NCBI RefSeq assembly: GCF_002993365.1
Contig: NZ_PVNP01000187.1
Location: 1 to 48,162 of the forward strand
Length of the DNA: 48,162 bases
Reading direction: 5' to 3'
From: Marisediminitalea alba
Lineage (GTDB): Bacteria; Pseudomonadota; Gammaproteobacteria; Enterobacterales; Alteromonadaceae
Shown here piece after piece: positions 28,832-37,885 of the stretch. The notes under the pieces were generated by a model. It made no database searches, had not been told where the DNA came from, and saw only the letters and a list, made by a program, of their open reading frames with translations. The position numbers and the translations under genes are program-made. Position 1 is the stretch's first letter. Every line of letters starts with the position of its first letter.

Positions 28832-29686
28832 CTAGGCAAAAACCACAGTTTTGTTGTGATGAATAATGACCCGGTCTTCGAGGTGGTTACGCACACCCGT
28901 AGCCAGCGCATTAACTTCGCAGTCTTTACCTTTACGTACCATGTCGGCAGCTGTATCACTGTGGCTGATACGTTTAACACTTTGCTCAATAATCGGGCCT
29001 TCATCGAGGTCTCGGGTAACGTAGTGGCAGGTTGCACCAATGAGTTTTACGCCGCGATCATAGGCTTGCTGGTAGGGCTTGGCCCCGGCAAAGGAGGGCA
29101 GAAAGCTGTGATGGATATTAATTGCTCTGCCGGCCAGTTTTGAGCAAAGATTGTCGGGCAGGATTTGCATAAAACGGGCGAGTACCGTGAGGTCGATGGC
29201 ATATTCATCCAAAAGTACTTCAATTTGTTTAAATGCATTTTCTTTCCCCAGGGTCTTAAAGTCTACCCAGTGAAAAGGCACTTTGTACCAGTCAGCAAAC
29301 TGCTTCATTTGCGGGTGGTTACCAATAATGCAGGGAATATCGCAATGTAACTCGCCGGTATGCCAGCGATGCAAAATATCCACCAGACAATGAGATTCCA
29401 CACTACTGAGCAGTGCTACTCGCTGGCGCTTGGATGAATCAGTTACCTTCCACTGCATCTGGAACTCATTCGCCAACGGGGTAAATTCTTCAATAAAACG
29501 ATCATAAGAGAGCGTTAATGAGTCGGTACTGATTTCGTGGCGCATAAAAAACCGACCGGTCTGAACGTCGGTATGATGGCTGGCTTCGAGGATTGACGCA
29601 TCATGGTCAGCCAGAAACTGAGATACGCGTGCAACCAGGCCAACCTGGTCGGGGCAATCGATAATAAGTCTGAAAGTTTGGTGCAT
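28832..29686 (-). CDS. purU: formyltetrahydrofolate deformylase
   Basis: The protein has 284 residues, the standard size. An N-terminal ACT domain (LIIDCPDQVGLVARVSQFLA) is followed by a formyltransferase-like domain with the catalytic motif INIHHSFLPSFAGAKPY and DLDEGPIIEQSV. It hydrolyses 10-formyl-THF to THF and formate, supplying formate and balancing one-carbon pools; in E. coli the ACT domain senses glycine and methionine. It is a single gene on the minus strand. Confidence 0.95.
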   Translation of the reverse strand: MHQTFRLIIDCPDQVGLVARVSQFLADHDASILEASHHTDVQTGRFFMRHEISTDSLTLSYDRFIEEFTPLANEFQMQWKVTDSSKRQRVALLSSVESHCLVDILHRWHTGELHCDIPCIIGNHPQMKQFADWYKVPFHWVDFKTLGKENAFKQIEVLLDEYAIDLTVLARFMQILPDNLCSKLAGRAINIHHSFLPSFAGAKPYQQAYDRGVKLIGATCHYVTRDLDEGPIIEQSVKRISHSDTAADMVRKGKDCEVNALATGVRNHLEDRVIIHHNKTVVFA

Positions 29687-29754
29687 GTTACTGGTGTTCT
29701 CTAAAGTGATGTGTCTTTTTACCGAGCAGCGACAGTGCTGTAAAGAGGCAAAGG

Positions 29755-30354
29755 TTAAAAATTCCCGCGCAGCAATTTTTCGCGCACTGAGTTAGTGTTA
29801 CGCAGCGGCCAGCTTTGGCGGATAGGGTATGTTACACCAGATTGAGTAGAGACAGATTCAAATAAATGGAACTGACTAAACTGGCAGACAACTGACGGCG
29901 GGAAAAGTGGTGGAGGAAAGTCCGCTTTAACGTTGCGGATGATTGTAACATGAGGCTGATAGTCCCGCTTCTCGACGGCGATGTCTGCCTGACGGGCGGC
30001 GGCCGTTGCCTTTGCGGCCAGTTCTGACAACGGTTCGGGAACTTGTTCGGGGCCAACATAGAAAATCTTCGGCCCCGACCAAAAACCGGTTGTATCGAGC
30101 GACAATTCAAAAGGTTCCGACGTCACCTCAGCGAGGCACTCGGTTACCGCTTCTAACTGGCGTGGCGAAACAGACCCTAAAAAGCACAGGGTAATATGAA
30201 AGTTAGCTGCCGGCACCGGACGCGGCTGGCGTATGGGCGCTTTAGTCTTCAGCGGCATTTTGACGCGCGGAAGCTCCGGCAGGCTTTTCTCCCGCCAGCT
30301 GTCCAAGGCCAGTTTGTTCGCCGGCGATAAATCCAATCCAATAAAATAACGCAT
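29755..30354 (-). CDS. thpR: RNA 2',3'-cyclic phosphodiesterase (LigT/2H family)
   Basis: The protein has 199 residues. It begins MRYFIGLDLS and has the two catalytic HxTx motifs of the 2H phosphoesterase superfamily: FHITLCFLG and PHVTIIRNV. It opens 2',3'-cyclic phosphates on RNA ends and may also ligate tRNA halves in vitro. It is slightly longer than the E. coli protein, with an extra segment KMPLKTKAPIRQPRPVPAAN before the first motif. A single gene divergent from hrpB. Confidence 0.9.
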   Translation of the reverse strand: MRYFIGLDLSPANKLALDSWREKSLPELPRVKMPLKTKAPIRQPRPVPAANFHITLCFLGSVSPRQLEAVTECLAEVTSEPFELSLDTTGFWSGPKIFYVGPEQVPEPLSELAAKATAAARQADIAVEKRDYQPHVTIIRNVKADFPPPLFPPSVVCQFSQFHLFESVSTQSGVTYPIRQSWPLRNTNSVREKLLRGNF

Positions 30355-30528
30355 GTTACGTCCGGGCCTGATAAGCTTTGAGGCTAGCTATGTTGGCAGT
30401 TTATCCGGCGCAGAACAAGACAGGTTTATGTCTTAACCGGCCATGGCTATACTGCCACTATGTACTAAATTATAGTGCAAAAAAATTAAAGAACACCTAT
30501 TCTTTATCGCGTTGCCGAATTAATTCTG

Positions 30529-33003
30529 ATGTCGAAACTATTACCCGTAGAAAGCATAATACCTGATTTACTTACCGCTCTGGATACCACTGATGTGTTG
30601 CTCAGCGCGCCGCCCGGTGCCGGTAAATCCACCGCTGTACCCATGGCCTTGTTGCGGTCAACCTCCGCCAGGATTCTGCTATTACAACCCCGCCGTGTGG
30701 TGGTGAAGCAACTGGCGGGCTATCTGGCACGGCAGTTAGGCGAGGAAGTAGGCGAGACAGTTGGCTATCGTATTCGCGGCGAGCAGAAAACCAGTGCGGC
30801 CACCCGTCTGGAAATTATTACCGAAGGGATCCTCACCCGTAGGTTGCAGCAGGATCCCGAACTGGCCGGCGTGGATATTGTGTTGTTTGATGAATTTCAT
30901 GAGCGCAGCCTGCACAGCGACTTCAGTCTGGCGCTGGCCACTGAGGTGCGACAAACCCTGCGTGATGATCTGCGCCTGGTAGTGATGTCGGCAACGCTGG
31001 ATGTTACTCCTCTGCGTAACCTGTTGCCGGAAGCTAGGGTATTATCCAGTCAGGGGCGCCGCTTCGATGTGGAAGAAGTGTATGTGGGCGAGTGTCATCT
31101 TTCGCAGCTGAGCCCGCGCATTGGCGCCCTGATTACCGATGTGCTCACTAAAGAATGCGGCGACATACTGGTGTTTTTACCTACCGTAAAACACATTAAT
31201 CAGGTGTTAGGTGCTCTGTCTGGCATAGAGAGCAAAGAAGTAGCAGTCCTACCTCTTCATGGTGCTTTGCCACTTCAGCAACAGCAATTAGCTCTTAGAC
31301 CTCATGTAGAGGGTTTAAGAAAAGTCATACTGGCTACTAATATTGCAGAAACCAGCTTAACCATTGAAGGTATCCGCCTGGTCATTGATAGTGGCCGGGA
31401 GCAGGTCGCTCAGTTTCATCCGACAACCGGCATGACCGAGCTTTCATTAAAGATGATTTCACAGGCATCAGCTGAGCAACGTAAAGGTCGTGCGGGCCGG
31501 GTACAGGAGGGCACATGCTACCGGCTATGGAGTAAAGAAGCCCATAGCCGGCTGGCAGAGTTCGCTCTACCCGCCATACGCACTGAAGACATAACGTCTC
31601 TGGTGCTACACAGTGCCGACTGGGGCACTTCTCTTGATGCCCTGCCGCTGTTGGACAAGCCGAGTGACGCGCAATTAAATGCCGCGACTCAGACGCTGCA
31701 GGAACTCCGATTACTGGATACTAACGGGCGGATTACGCCACTTGGTAAGGACAGTCTTAAACTACCGGTCGATGCGAAATTCGCCAGTATGCTGCTACAG
31801 CTAAAAGAGGAAGCTGAATTAACGGATGATCAGACACTGCTGACTGCTGGTTGCGTGGTGACTGCCCTGGCCGAAGAAGCGCCCCGAACGGAACACTGGC
31901 TGGTGAGTGATGTTCTTCGCTCCTTACCTCCTCCGATCAGACAATCGGTAAGCCGTCAGGCGTCGAGGTATGCTCGTTTGCTAGGCAGCGACGCCAAAAT
32001 AGACCCCAGGCTGAATGTGCCGGAACACTACCTTGGCCTGGCAATAGGTCTGGCCAGGCCAGGCTGGATTGCCCGGGCGCGCAATATACAGGAATTTAAG
32101 CTGGCTATGGGAACCGGGGCAGAACTGGTTCAGCCGGCGGCGACAGAACATCCCTGGCTGGCGGTATTAGCCGGCCAACGCAAAGATGCTAATTTATTGA
32201 TTCGTTTAGCACAGCCAATCGAAGAGCAGCTTATCAGTGAGCATTTCTCGGCTTCTGTTTCATCACAGCAGGTTGCCTTTTATGACGCTCAAAGCGACAC
32301 AATGAAGGCCGAAGAGCGGCGTTACTTCAAGCAAATCCTGCTATCCCGCAAACCGCTGGCTAAGCTCGGCGAAGCGCAAAGAATTCAGTGCTGGCAAAAC
32401 TGGTTAGGCGAAAAGGGCATTAAAGACTGGCCATTCTTTAACGAGCTTGAAGAGACTTTAAACCGGCTTAATATGGCGCGAACACATAATCTTGTGGCCA
32501 GCGGGTTTGATGGCGACGCGACCTGGCCGGAGGTGTCGACAAGCTGGTTACTCGGGCAGGAGGTGGTGCATGCCGTATTAGGGCGATGCGCGTCACTTAG
32601 CCAGCTTAAAAAAGCGCACTGGGCGGAGGTACTACTGCAAACATTGAGCTGGCCTCAGCGTCAGGTCGTTGAGCAACAATTGCCCGCGAGCCTTAAAGTG
32701 CCCAGCGGCACAACACGACGCTTGCGTTATGAAAGCGAATCGCGGGTAGTGTTGTCAGTCAAAATGCAGGAAATGTATGGCAGTGCTGCACCAGTGACCG
32801 TTGCTCAGGGTCGGCAAGTGGTTACGGTAGAGTTGTTATCACCGGCCGGCCGACCGATTCAGACTACTAATGATTTACCGCGCTTCTGGCAGGGTAGTTA
32901 TGCCGAGGTGAGAAAAGATATGAAGGGCCGTTATCCCAAACACTACTGGCCTGAAGATCCGACCACTGCAATGCCTTCTGTTAAAACAACGAAGAATAAG
33001 TAA
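30529..33003 (+). CDS. hrpB: ATP-dependent helicase HrpB
   Basis: The protein has 824 residues, the typical HrpB length. It has the DExH motor motifs: APPGAGKSTAVPMALL (Walker A), DEFHER at residues 121-126, SATLD, TNIAETSLTIEGIRLVIDSG, and EQRKGRAGRVQEGTCYRLW. The HrpB-specific C-terminal domain follows. It is related to DEAH RNA helicases; its precise role in bacteria is not settled. Divergent from thpR, with 174 bp between. The next gene, phaB, begins 161 bp later. Confidence 0.95.
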   Translation: MSKLLPVESIIPDLLTALDTTDVLLSAPPGAGKSTAVPMALLRSTSARILLLQPRRVVVKQLAGYLARQLGEEVGETVGYRIRGEQKTSAATRLEIITEGILTRRLQQDPELAGVDIVLFDEFHERSLHSDFSLALATEVRQTLRDDLRLVVMSATLDVTPLRNLLPEARVLSSQGRRFDVEEVYVGECHLSQLSPRIGALITDVLTKECGDILVFLPTVKHINQVLGALSGIESKEVAVLPLHGALPLQQQQLALRPHVEGLRKVILATNIAETSLTIEGIRLVIDSGREQVAQFHPTTGMTELSLKMISQASAEQRKGRAGRVQEGTCYRLWSKEAHSRLAEFALPAIRTEDITSLVLHSADWGTSLDALPLLDKPSDAQLNAATQTLQELRLLDTNGRITPLGKDSLKLPVDAKFASMLLQLKEEAELTDDQTLLTAGCVVTALAEEAPRTEHWLVSDVLRSLPPPIRQSVSRQASRYARLLGSDAKIDPRLNVPEHYLGLAIGLARPGWIARARNIQEFKLAMGTGAELVQPAATEHPWLAVLAGQRKDANLLIRLAQPIEEQLISEHFSASVSSQQVAFYDAQSDTMKAEERRYFKQILLSRKPLAKLGEAQRIQCWQNWLGEKGIKDWPFFNELEETLNRLNMARTHNLVASGFDGDATWPEVSTSWLLGQEVVHAVLGRCASLSQLKKAHWAEVLLQTLSWPQRQVVEQQLPASLKVPSGTTRRLRYESESRVVLSVKMQEMYGSAAPVTVAQGRQVVTVELLSPAGRPIQTTNDLPRFWQGSYAEVRKDMKGRYPKHYWPEDPTTAMPSVKTTKNK

Positions 33004-33164
33004 CTGAATACTATTATTAAAATGTCATATAGACCGAATAGGCTATTGACTTGGAGAATAGTTTATAGACCAACGTCTGATTTTCACGGTGGAATATTCA
33101 AGCTATAGATGATTATATAGTAATCAGTTGTACGTTGAGCAATATCAAACAAGAAGGAAAGAGC

Positions 33165-33887
33165 ATGAGCAGAGTAGCACTCGTTACAGGTGGAACACGC
33201 GGTATTGGTGAAGCAATCTGTACGACACTGAAGGATGCGGGTTATACCGTAGTGGCTAACTATGGCGGAAACGATCAGGCGGCACAGGAATTTACCGAGC
33301 GAACAGGCATCGCGGCGATGAAATTCGACGTGTCAGACTTTGAGAAAACCAAAGCTGCCATAGAACAAATCGAGTCGGATTTTGGCCCCGTAGATGTGCT
33401 GATCAATAACGCCGGTATCACGCGCGACGGTACCATGCACCGTATGACGTTTGAACAGTGGAACGCGGTTATCCAAACTAACCTGGCTTCGTGTTTTAAC
33501 ACATGCCGGGCGGTTATCGAGGGGATGCGCGAGCGTTCATTTGGCCGTATCGTAAACATTGGTTCAATCAATGGCCAGGCGGGTCAGTATGGTCAGGTGA
33601 ACTACGCGGCGGCAAAATCCGGGATCCACGGTTTCACTAAAGCGCTGGCTCAGGAAGGTGCTGCTAAAGGTATCACCGTAAATGCTATTGCTCCAGGCTA
33701 CATTGATACTGATATGGTACGAGCAGTACCAGAAGACGTACTGAAGAAAATTGTTGCGAAAATCCCGGTTGGCCGTTTAGGTAAGCCAGAAGATATCGCT
33801 GACGGTGTGTTGTTCCTGATTAAAGATGAGTCGAGCTTTATCACAGGCTCAACGCTGTCTATTAACGGCGGTCAGCACATGTACTAA
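33165..33887 (+). CDS. phaB: acetoacetyl-CoA reductase
   Basis: The protein has 240 residues, short-chain dehydrogenase family. The cofactor loop is VTGGTRGIGEAI, the NAG motif LINNAGITRDGTMHRM is characteristic of PhaB/FabG, and the active-site YAAAKSG lies after INGQAGQYGQVN. It reduces acetoacetyl-CoA to (R)-3-hydroxybutyryl-CoA with NADPH, the monomer for PhaC. The ATG at 33165 has AAGAAGGAAAG upstream, so I prefer it to the one at 33135. It lies near phaZ, phasins, phaR and phaC, which supports PhaB over FabG. phaA is not in the window. Confidence 0.88.
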   Translation: MSRVALVTGGTRGIGEAICTTLKDAGYTVVANYGGNDQAAQEFTERTGIAAMKFDVSDFEKTKAAIEQIESDFGPVDVLINNAGITRDGTMHRMTFEQWNAVIQTNLASCFNTCRAVIEGMRERSFGRIVNIGSINGQAGQYGQVNYAAAKSGIHGFTKALAQEGAAKGITVNAIAPGYIDTDMVRAVPEDVLKKIVAKIPVGRLGKPEDIADGVLFLIKDESSFITGSTLSINGGQHMY

Positions 33888-33891
33888 ACCG

Positions 33892-33938
33892 AAAAAGCCG
33901 GACTTGCTGTGATTATAAAGCGCTGTCCGGCTTTTTTT
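33892..33938. terminator. terminator between phaB and mltB-like gene
   Basis: AAAAAGCCGGAC (33892-33903) pairs with GTCCGGC (33925-33931) across a 21-base loop, followed by seven T. It can serve both convergent genes. Confidence 0.85.
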
Positions 33939-33949
33939 ATTCAGTACAA

Positions 33950-35242
33950 TTAAGAGGTCGGAGTAACTTCTATTCCCAGTGCCTGCATGACGGCCAGCGA
34001 AGGAAAACCATCGGCAATCATGTCACTACGGCGTTGAAATTCGCGGATCCCCTCGCGGGTAGCCGGTCCTAAAATACCGTCTGCGCCACCAACATCAATT
34101 CCTTTTTGATTAAGCTGTTCCTGCATAGCTTTAATATCGTCGCGACGATAATTCGGCAAAGGAGGCAGGGATGCAACCAGTTCACCGTCGCCGGCAATTC
34201 TGTCTGCCAGTCGGCCCACCGCAATGGCGTAAAACTCCGAATTGTTCCAGCGCATGATCACTCTGAAATTAGGGTAAGCGAGAAAGGTTGGACCCTCATG
34301 ACCGGCGGGCATGACTAAATAGGCATTCATATCGCTGCTACCCAGTGTATCTCCGCTGGCACGGGTTACCCCGAGTTCGTTCCAGTCGGTCACGGTGCGA
34401 CGTTTAGAATAGCCCAGTAATGAGTAATCAAAACCGTCGGGCAGTTTGACTTCTCTGCCCCAGCGAAACCCCGGTTGCCAGCCCAGCTGAGACAGAAAGT
34501 TGGCCGCTGATGTTAATGCATCTGCTTCGCTATCCCAGAGATTAATCTGTCCGTCACCATCACCATCGATGGCGTAGTTAGCATAGGCTGATGGCATAAA
34601 CTGGGTGTGACCCATGGCACCCGCCCAGGAACCCACCATTTTTTCCTGCTCTAAAGACTGCTCTTCCAGCAACTTTACGGCAGTGAGCAATTCACGGGTG
34701 AAAAATGTGCTGCGTCGCGGATCACAGGCCAGGGTTGCCAGAGAATCGAGTACCGGCATTTTCCCTTTATAGCCGCCGAAATTTGTTTCCAGACCCCAGA
34801 ACGCCAGTAAGTACTGAGCGGGAATACCGTATTGCTTTACCAAATCCTGCAGCAGCTCTTTATGCTCGCCGGCCAGGTGACGGCCCTTGTTGATTCGCCA
34901 GTCATTAACCCGCTTACTGAAGTAACCGGGAAAAGTTTGCACAAATTCCGGCTGGCTGCGGTCAAGCTCAATGACTCTGGGCTGATATTTGATATTGGCA
35001 AATACCTGTTCGGCTATGGCTGGTGTGATACCCGCCTCTAAGGCTGATTGCTGCAGGTTTTGCTTGCAGACGTTGAAGGCCTGAACCGGATCGGCTTCAG
35101 CAGAGGGCTGCTCATCGATATTTTGCAGGGCATAAGCAGTCGGCTGAAAACTCAGCGCTGCCACAGACAGCATAAAACAGGAGGTTAACCGTGGGAACAA
35201 ACACTGACCTTTAGCGGATGTGCAGCGGGGAACAAAGCGCAT
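33950..35242 (-). CDS. lytic murein transglycosylase (MltB type) with peptidoglycan-binding domain
   Basis: The protein has 430 residues. A signal peptide near the start leads to an SLT_2/MltB catalytic domain with FWGLETNFGGYKGKMPVLDS, whose Glu is the expected catalytic acid, and SWAGAMGHTQFMPSAYANYA. The last 60 residues form a PG_binding_1 domain (IKAMQEQLNQKGIDVGGADG then GPATREGIREFQ). It cleaves peptidoglycan between MurNAc and GlcNAc, making 1,6-anhydro ends. I chose the ATG at 35242 because CAGGGAG lies upstream. It sits inside the PHA locus between phaB and phaZ on the phaZ strand. Confidence 0.9.
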   Translation of the reverse strand: MRFVPRCTSAKGQCLFPRLTSCFMLSVAALSFQPTAYALQNIDEQPSAEADPVQAFNVCKQNLQQSALEAGITPAIAEQVFANIKYQPRVIELDRSQPEFVQTFPGYFSKRVNDWRINKGRHLAGEHKELLQDLVKQYGIPAQYLLAFWGLETNFGGYKGKMPVLDSLATLACDPRRSTFFTRELLTAVKLLEEQSLEQEKMVGSWAGAMGHTQFMPSAYANYAIDGDGDGQINLWDSEADALTSAANFLSQLGWQPGFRWGREVKLPDGFDYSLLGYSKRRTVTDWNELGVTRASGDTLGSSDMNAYLVMPAGHEGPTFLAYPNFRVIMRWNNSEFYAIAVGRLADRIAGDGELVASLPPLPNYRRDDIKAMQEQLNQKGIDVGGADGILGPATREGIREFQRRSDMIADGFPSLAVMQALGIEVTPTS

Positions 35243-35306
35243 AGAAATCTCCCTGAAATTAAGAGCACCCATGCTAACCTAAGTTGCCAGCATGGGCGAG
35301 ATAACG

Positions 35307-36524
35307 TCAGGCAAATTTATGAATAAAATCGGTGATCAACGGACGAATATGTTTGCGGAACTGTGAACCGCTAAAAATACCGTAGTGACCGGCACCTTGC
35401 TGAACGTGGTGTTTACGTTTGGATTTGGGAATGTTCTTACATAAATGCTGAGCTGCTTCGGTCTGCCCCAAACCGCAAATGTCGTCGTTAGCGCCTTCAA
35501 CGGTTAACAGCGGCGTATTTTCTATAGACTCGAAGTTAACCGGTTGACCTTTGTAGGTGATAGCGCCACGAGCCACTTCATTATTTTTAAATACGCGCTC
35601 GATAGTTTCCAGATAAAACTCTGCCGGCATATCCAGTACTGCCAGGTATTCGTCGTAGAATGCCCGGAAACGGTCGGCATCTTCTTCCTCACCCAGAAAC
35701 AGGTTCTGGTAGAAATCGATGTACTTCCTCATGTGTGCCTGTTGGTTCATGCTAATAAAACCGCCAAGCTGCATAAAGCCAGGATACACCTTACGCCCTT
35801 CGCCCGGATAACCATGCGGAACAGTCATAATGGCGACATTACGGAACCAGGACATGGGATGCTTCTTGGAAAACTCATTAACCCGGGTAGGATTTTTACT
35901 GGTATCGATTGGGCCCGCCATCAACGTGAGCGTATGAGGCGTAGCCGTGCTCTTCTGCTCGGCCATTACCGCGGTGGCAATCAATGCCTGAACTGTGGGC
36001 TGGCAAATAGCCATTAAATGGGTATTCGGACCAAGATACTCCATAAAGTTAATCAGGTATTCAACATAACAGTCAAAGCTGAAAGGGCCCTCGTCCAGAG
36101 GCACTTCGCGGGCATCAGCCCAGTCGGTAATATACACTTCATGGTCTGGCAACAGCGCTTCTACCGTGCCTTTGAGTAACGTAGCAAAGTGGCCGGAGAG
36201 CGGCGCAACAAGCAATACTTTGTGATCGTCGTGCACACCTACGCGATTAAAGTGAATTAAATCGCAAAACGGTTTGGATACTACAACTTCTTCCTTAACG
36301 GCGTGGTACTTGCCATCAATGGTGATCTCGTCAATATTAAAGCCAACTTTCTCGTAACGGCGGGTGAGTCGCATGGCGGTCTCAAGACTCGCCCGGCTAA
36401 CACGGCCTGGAATAGTGTGGGAAAATGGATTCGACGGGTGGCTGGCAATATCGTTTAGCAGACTAAACCCTTCATGCATGATTTGCGCACCGCGAGCCAT
36501 GTAGTCGTATGCTTGGTAATTCAT
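35307..36524 (-). CDS. phaZ: intracellular polyhydroxyalkanoate depolymerase
   Basis: The protein has 405 residues, without a signal peptide. It matches the intracellular PhaZ family: IDEITIDGKYHAVKEEVVVS, APLSGHFATLLKGTVEAL, the nucleophile region HLMAICQPTVQAL with a catalytic Cys instead of Ser, and a late GAGHYGIFSGSQFRKHIRPL with the His. It breaks down stored PHB granules to hydroxybutyrate oligomers. The ATG at 36524 follows a CGGGAG ribosome site. It is on the same strand as phasins, phaR and phaC, after a terminator-like hairpin. Confidence 0.92.
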   Translation of the reverse strand: MNYQAYDYMARGAQIMHEGFSLLNDIASHPSNPFSHTIPGRVSRASLETAMRLTRRYEKVGFNIDEITIDGKYHAVKEEVVVSKPFCDLIHFNRVGVHDDHKVLLVAPLSGHFATLLKGTVEALLPDHEVYITDWADAREVPLDEGPFSFDCYVEYLINFMEYLGPNTHLMAICQPTVQALIATAVMAEQKSTATPHTLTLMAGPIDTSKNPTRVNEFSKKHPMSWFRNVAIMTVPHGYPGEGRKVYPGFMQLGGFISMNQQAHMRKYIDFYQNLFLGEEEDADRFRAFYDEYLAVLDMPAEFYLETIERVFKNNEVARGAITYKGQPVNFESIENTPLLTVEGANDDICGLGQTEAAQHLCKNIPKSKRKHHVQQGAGHYGIFSGSQFRKHIRPLITDFIHKFA

Positions 36525-36621
36525 TGTTTCACTCCCGGAGGTACTACTTTTTGAGTGATATGTGGACCGACAAAAACGCCCTTGGTTCCACAAATGTCAA
36601 AAAAATGTAATACAAATATCA

Positions 36622-36653
36622 AAAAAGGGCCATTAAGTATAACAGCCCTTTTT
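36622..36653. terminator. terminator between phasin and phaZ genes
   Basis: AAAAAGGGC (36622-36630) pairs with GCCCTTTTT (36645-36653). It can end the phasin transcript on the minus strand, implying phaZ has its own promoter in the about 100 bp that follow. Confidence 0.7.
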
Positions 36654-36723
36654 CTGGGCCCGAATAACACTTATGTCCTATTTTCAGAGCAAGTGTTGCG
36701 GGCATTTTTAGCCTGGCGGAGTC

Positions 36724-37062
36724 TTACTTAGCAGTAAACTTAGTAGTGAACTCTTCGCTCATGCCTTTCATCATTTCACCCGCTTTTTGCTGGGTTTCAG
36801 TGATCAGCGTGTAGCTGCTTTTCGCAGACTCAGTCATTTTTTCCTGCATGCTTTCTAAATACGCTTTTTGCGCTTCAGCAAGGCTCATCAGGTCCTTTTG
36901 CTGGCTGGCAGTCTCAACAAAAGACATACCGTCAGACATCAGGGTAGAGAACAGAGAATTTTGCTTTTCAGCTAATTCCTGCATGGTGTTCATGTTCAAA
37001 GTCGCAAGTTCAGTTACAGGCTTCATTGCAGTTTGAAATTTTTCAGTCATTTGCTCTAGCAT
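36724..37062 (-). CDS. phaP: phasin family protein
   Basis: The protein has 112 residues, almost all helix, with MLEQMTEKFQTAMKPVTELA at the start and the phasin-type heptad pattern TLNMNTMQELAEKQNSLFST. Phasins coat PHA granules and control their size and number. It follows the longer phasin gene by 25 bp and is probably co-transcribed with it from the PhaR-regulated promoter. Confidence 0.85.
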   Translation of the reverse strand: MLEQMTEKFQTAMKPVTELATLNMNTMQELAEKQNSLFSTLMSDGMSFVETASQQKDLMSLAEAQKAYLESMQEKMTESAKSSYTLITETQQKAGEMMKGMSEEFTTKFTAK

Positions 37063-37087
37063 TAGTCTCTCCTTAAAGAGTCGTTAA

Positions 37088-37717
37088 TTAATTGGTTGAT
37101 TTGGTTTCGGCCGCTTTAGTTGCTGGCTTTTTAGCTGTCGAAGTTGTTCTACGCGTACGCGTGGTTTTCTTTGCAGCCGGCTTAGCTGCAGGCTTTGCCT
37201 CAGCTTCAGCAGGTTTCGCCGCTGCTTTAGCTTCCTTTGCCGGGGCTGGCTCCTCTTTTGGCGTCGGGGCCGGAGTAGGAGCTGCCTTGGCTGCCGGTTT
37301 TGGCGCTGCTTTCTTCGCAGGCGCTTTTACCGGTGCGGCCTTAGCTGCTGGTTTCTCAACAGCCTTGGTTACCTCTTTCGTGACTTCTTTGGCGGCTTCA
37401 GCACTATCTTCAATCGATGATTTCACTACGTCTTTCATGTCAGACTGTAAGTGGCTTAATGTTGAATAAGCGCCTTTAGAAGCAACAGCCAAACGGTCGC
37501 GCATGGCTTCAGCAAATTCAGAATTTGCGGCAAAAACACCTTTCGCCTCGGTTTGTACCGACACGGTTTCGAGATATTTCACGCTATCGCTCAATAAACC
37601 GGTAAACAACTCGGTTTGGTTTTGCGATAAATCTTCCAGCATTTTTGCATTCACGGCCATCCATGAATTCACTGGCTTGGAAGACTTCTTAAGTTGCTCT
37701 GAAAATTTGCCAAACAT
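37088..37717 (-). CDS. phasin with histone H1-like Ala/Lys/Pro tail (PhaF-like)
   Basis: The protein has 209 residues. The first about 110 form a phasin-like helix domain (MFGKFSEQLKKSSKPVNSWM; LEDLSQNQTELFTGLLSDSV). The rest is a low-complexity tail rich in Ala, Lys and Pro with repeated AAKPA/PAKKAAP units and ends RTRRTTSTAKKPATKAAE. This is the build of Pseudomonas PhaF, where the tail binds DNA and ties granules to the nucleoid for even division. The same job here is inference. It is first in a two-gene operon with phaP and is preceded by a promoter flanked by PhaR-type sites. Confidence 0.8.
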   Translation of the reverse strand: MFGKFSEQLKKSSKPVNSWMAVNAKMLEDLSQNQTELFTGLLSDSVKYLETVSVQTEAKGVFAANSEFAEAMRDRLAVASKGAYSTLSHLQSDMKDVVKSSIEDSAEAAKEVTKEVTKAVEKPAAKAAPVKAPAKKAAPKPAAKAAPTPAPTPKEEPAPAKEAKAAAKPAEAEAKPAAKPAAKKTTRTRRTTSTAKKPATKAAETKSTN

Positions 37718-37744
37718 ATAACACTCCCGTTCGAAGTTTATACT

Positions 37745-37759
37745 TGCTGCGTCGCAGCA
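37745..37759. promoter_or_regulatory. PhaR-type operator 1
   Basis: TGCTGCGTCGCAGCA is a perfect palindrome containing CTGC-N3-GCAG, the kind of site described for PhaR regulators. It lies just downstream of the predicted transcription start, an ideal place for repression. Confidence 0.7.
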
Positions 37760-37771
37760 TTCGTTGGTTAT

Positions 37772-37801
37772 ATATTAGACAGCAGAGGGCGGAATGGTCA
37801 A
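37772..37801 (-). promoter_or_regulatory. promoter of the phasin operon
   Basis: On the minus strand, TTGACC (37796-37801) and TAATAT (37772-37777) are 18 bp apart. Transcription would start near 37765, immediately before the palindrome at 37745-37759. Confidence 0.65.
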
Positions 37802-37810
37802 GGGGTATTT

Positions 37811-37825
37811 TGTTGCAATGCAGCA
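37811..37825. promoter_or_regulatory. PhaR-type operator 2
   Basis: TGTTGCAATGCAGCA keeps the TTGC-N3-GCAG pattern with one change and lies ten bases upstream of the -35 box of the phasin promoter. Confidence 0.6.
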
Positions 37826-37865
37826 AAATGCCTATAACAATATAGAATAACTATACAACTTTTTA

Positions 37866-37880
37866 TGCTGCGGTGCAGCA
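37866..37880. promoter_or_regulatory. PhaR-type operator 3
   Basis: TGCTGCGGTGCAGCA again has CTGC-N3-GCAG. It lies five bases past the phaR stop. Together with sites 1 and 2 it is spaced 55-66 bp centre to centre. Confidence 0.6.
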
Positions 37881-37885
37881 AGTGG

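Noticed and set aside
37092..37469. Open frame antisense to the phasin tail
   Set aside because: It is a shadow of the Ala/Lys/Pro-rich repeat on the other strand.
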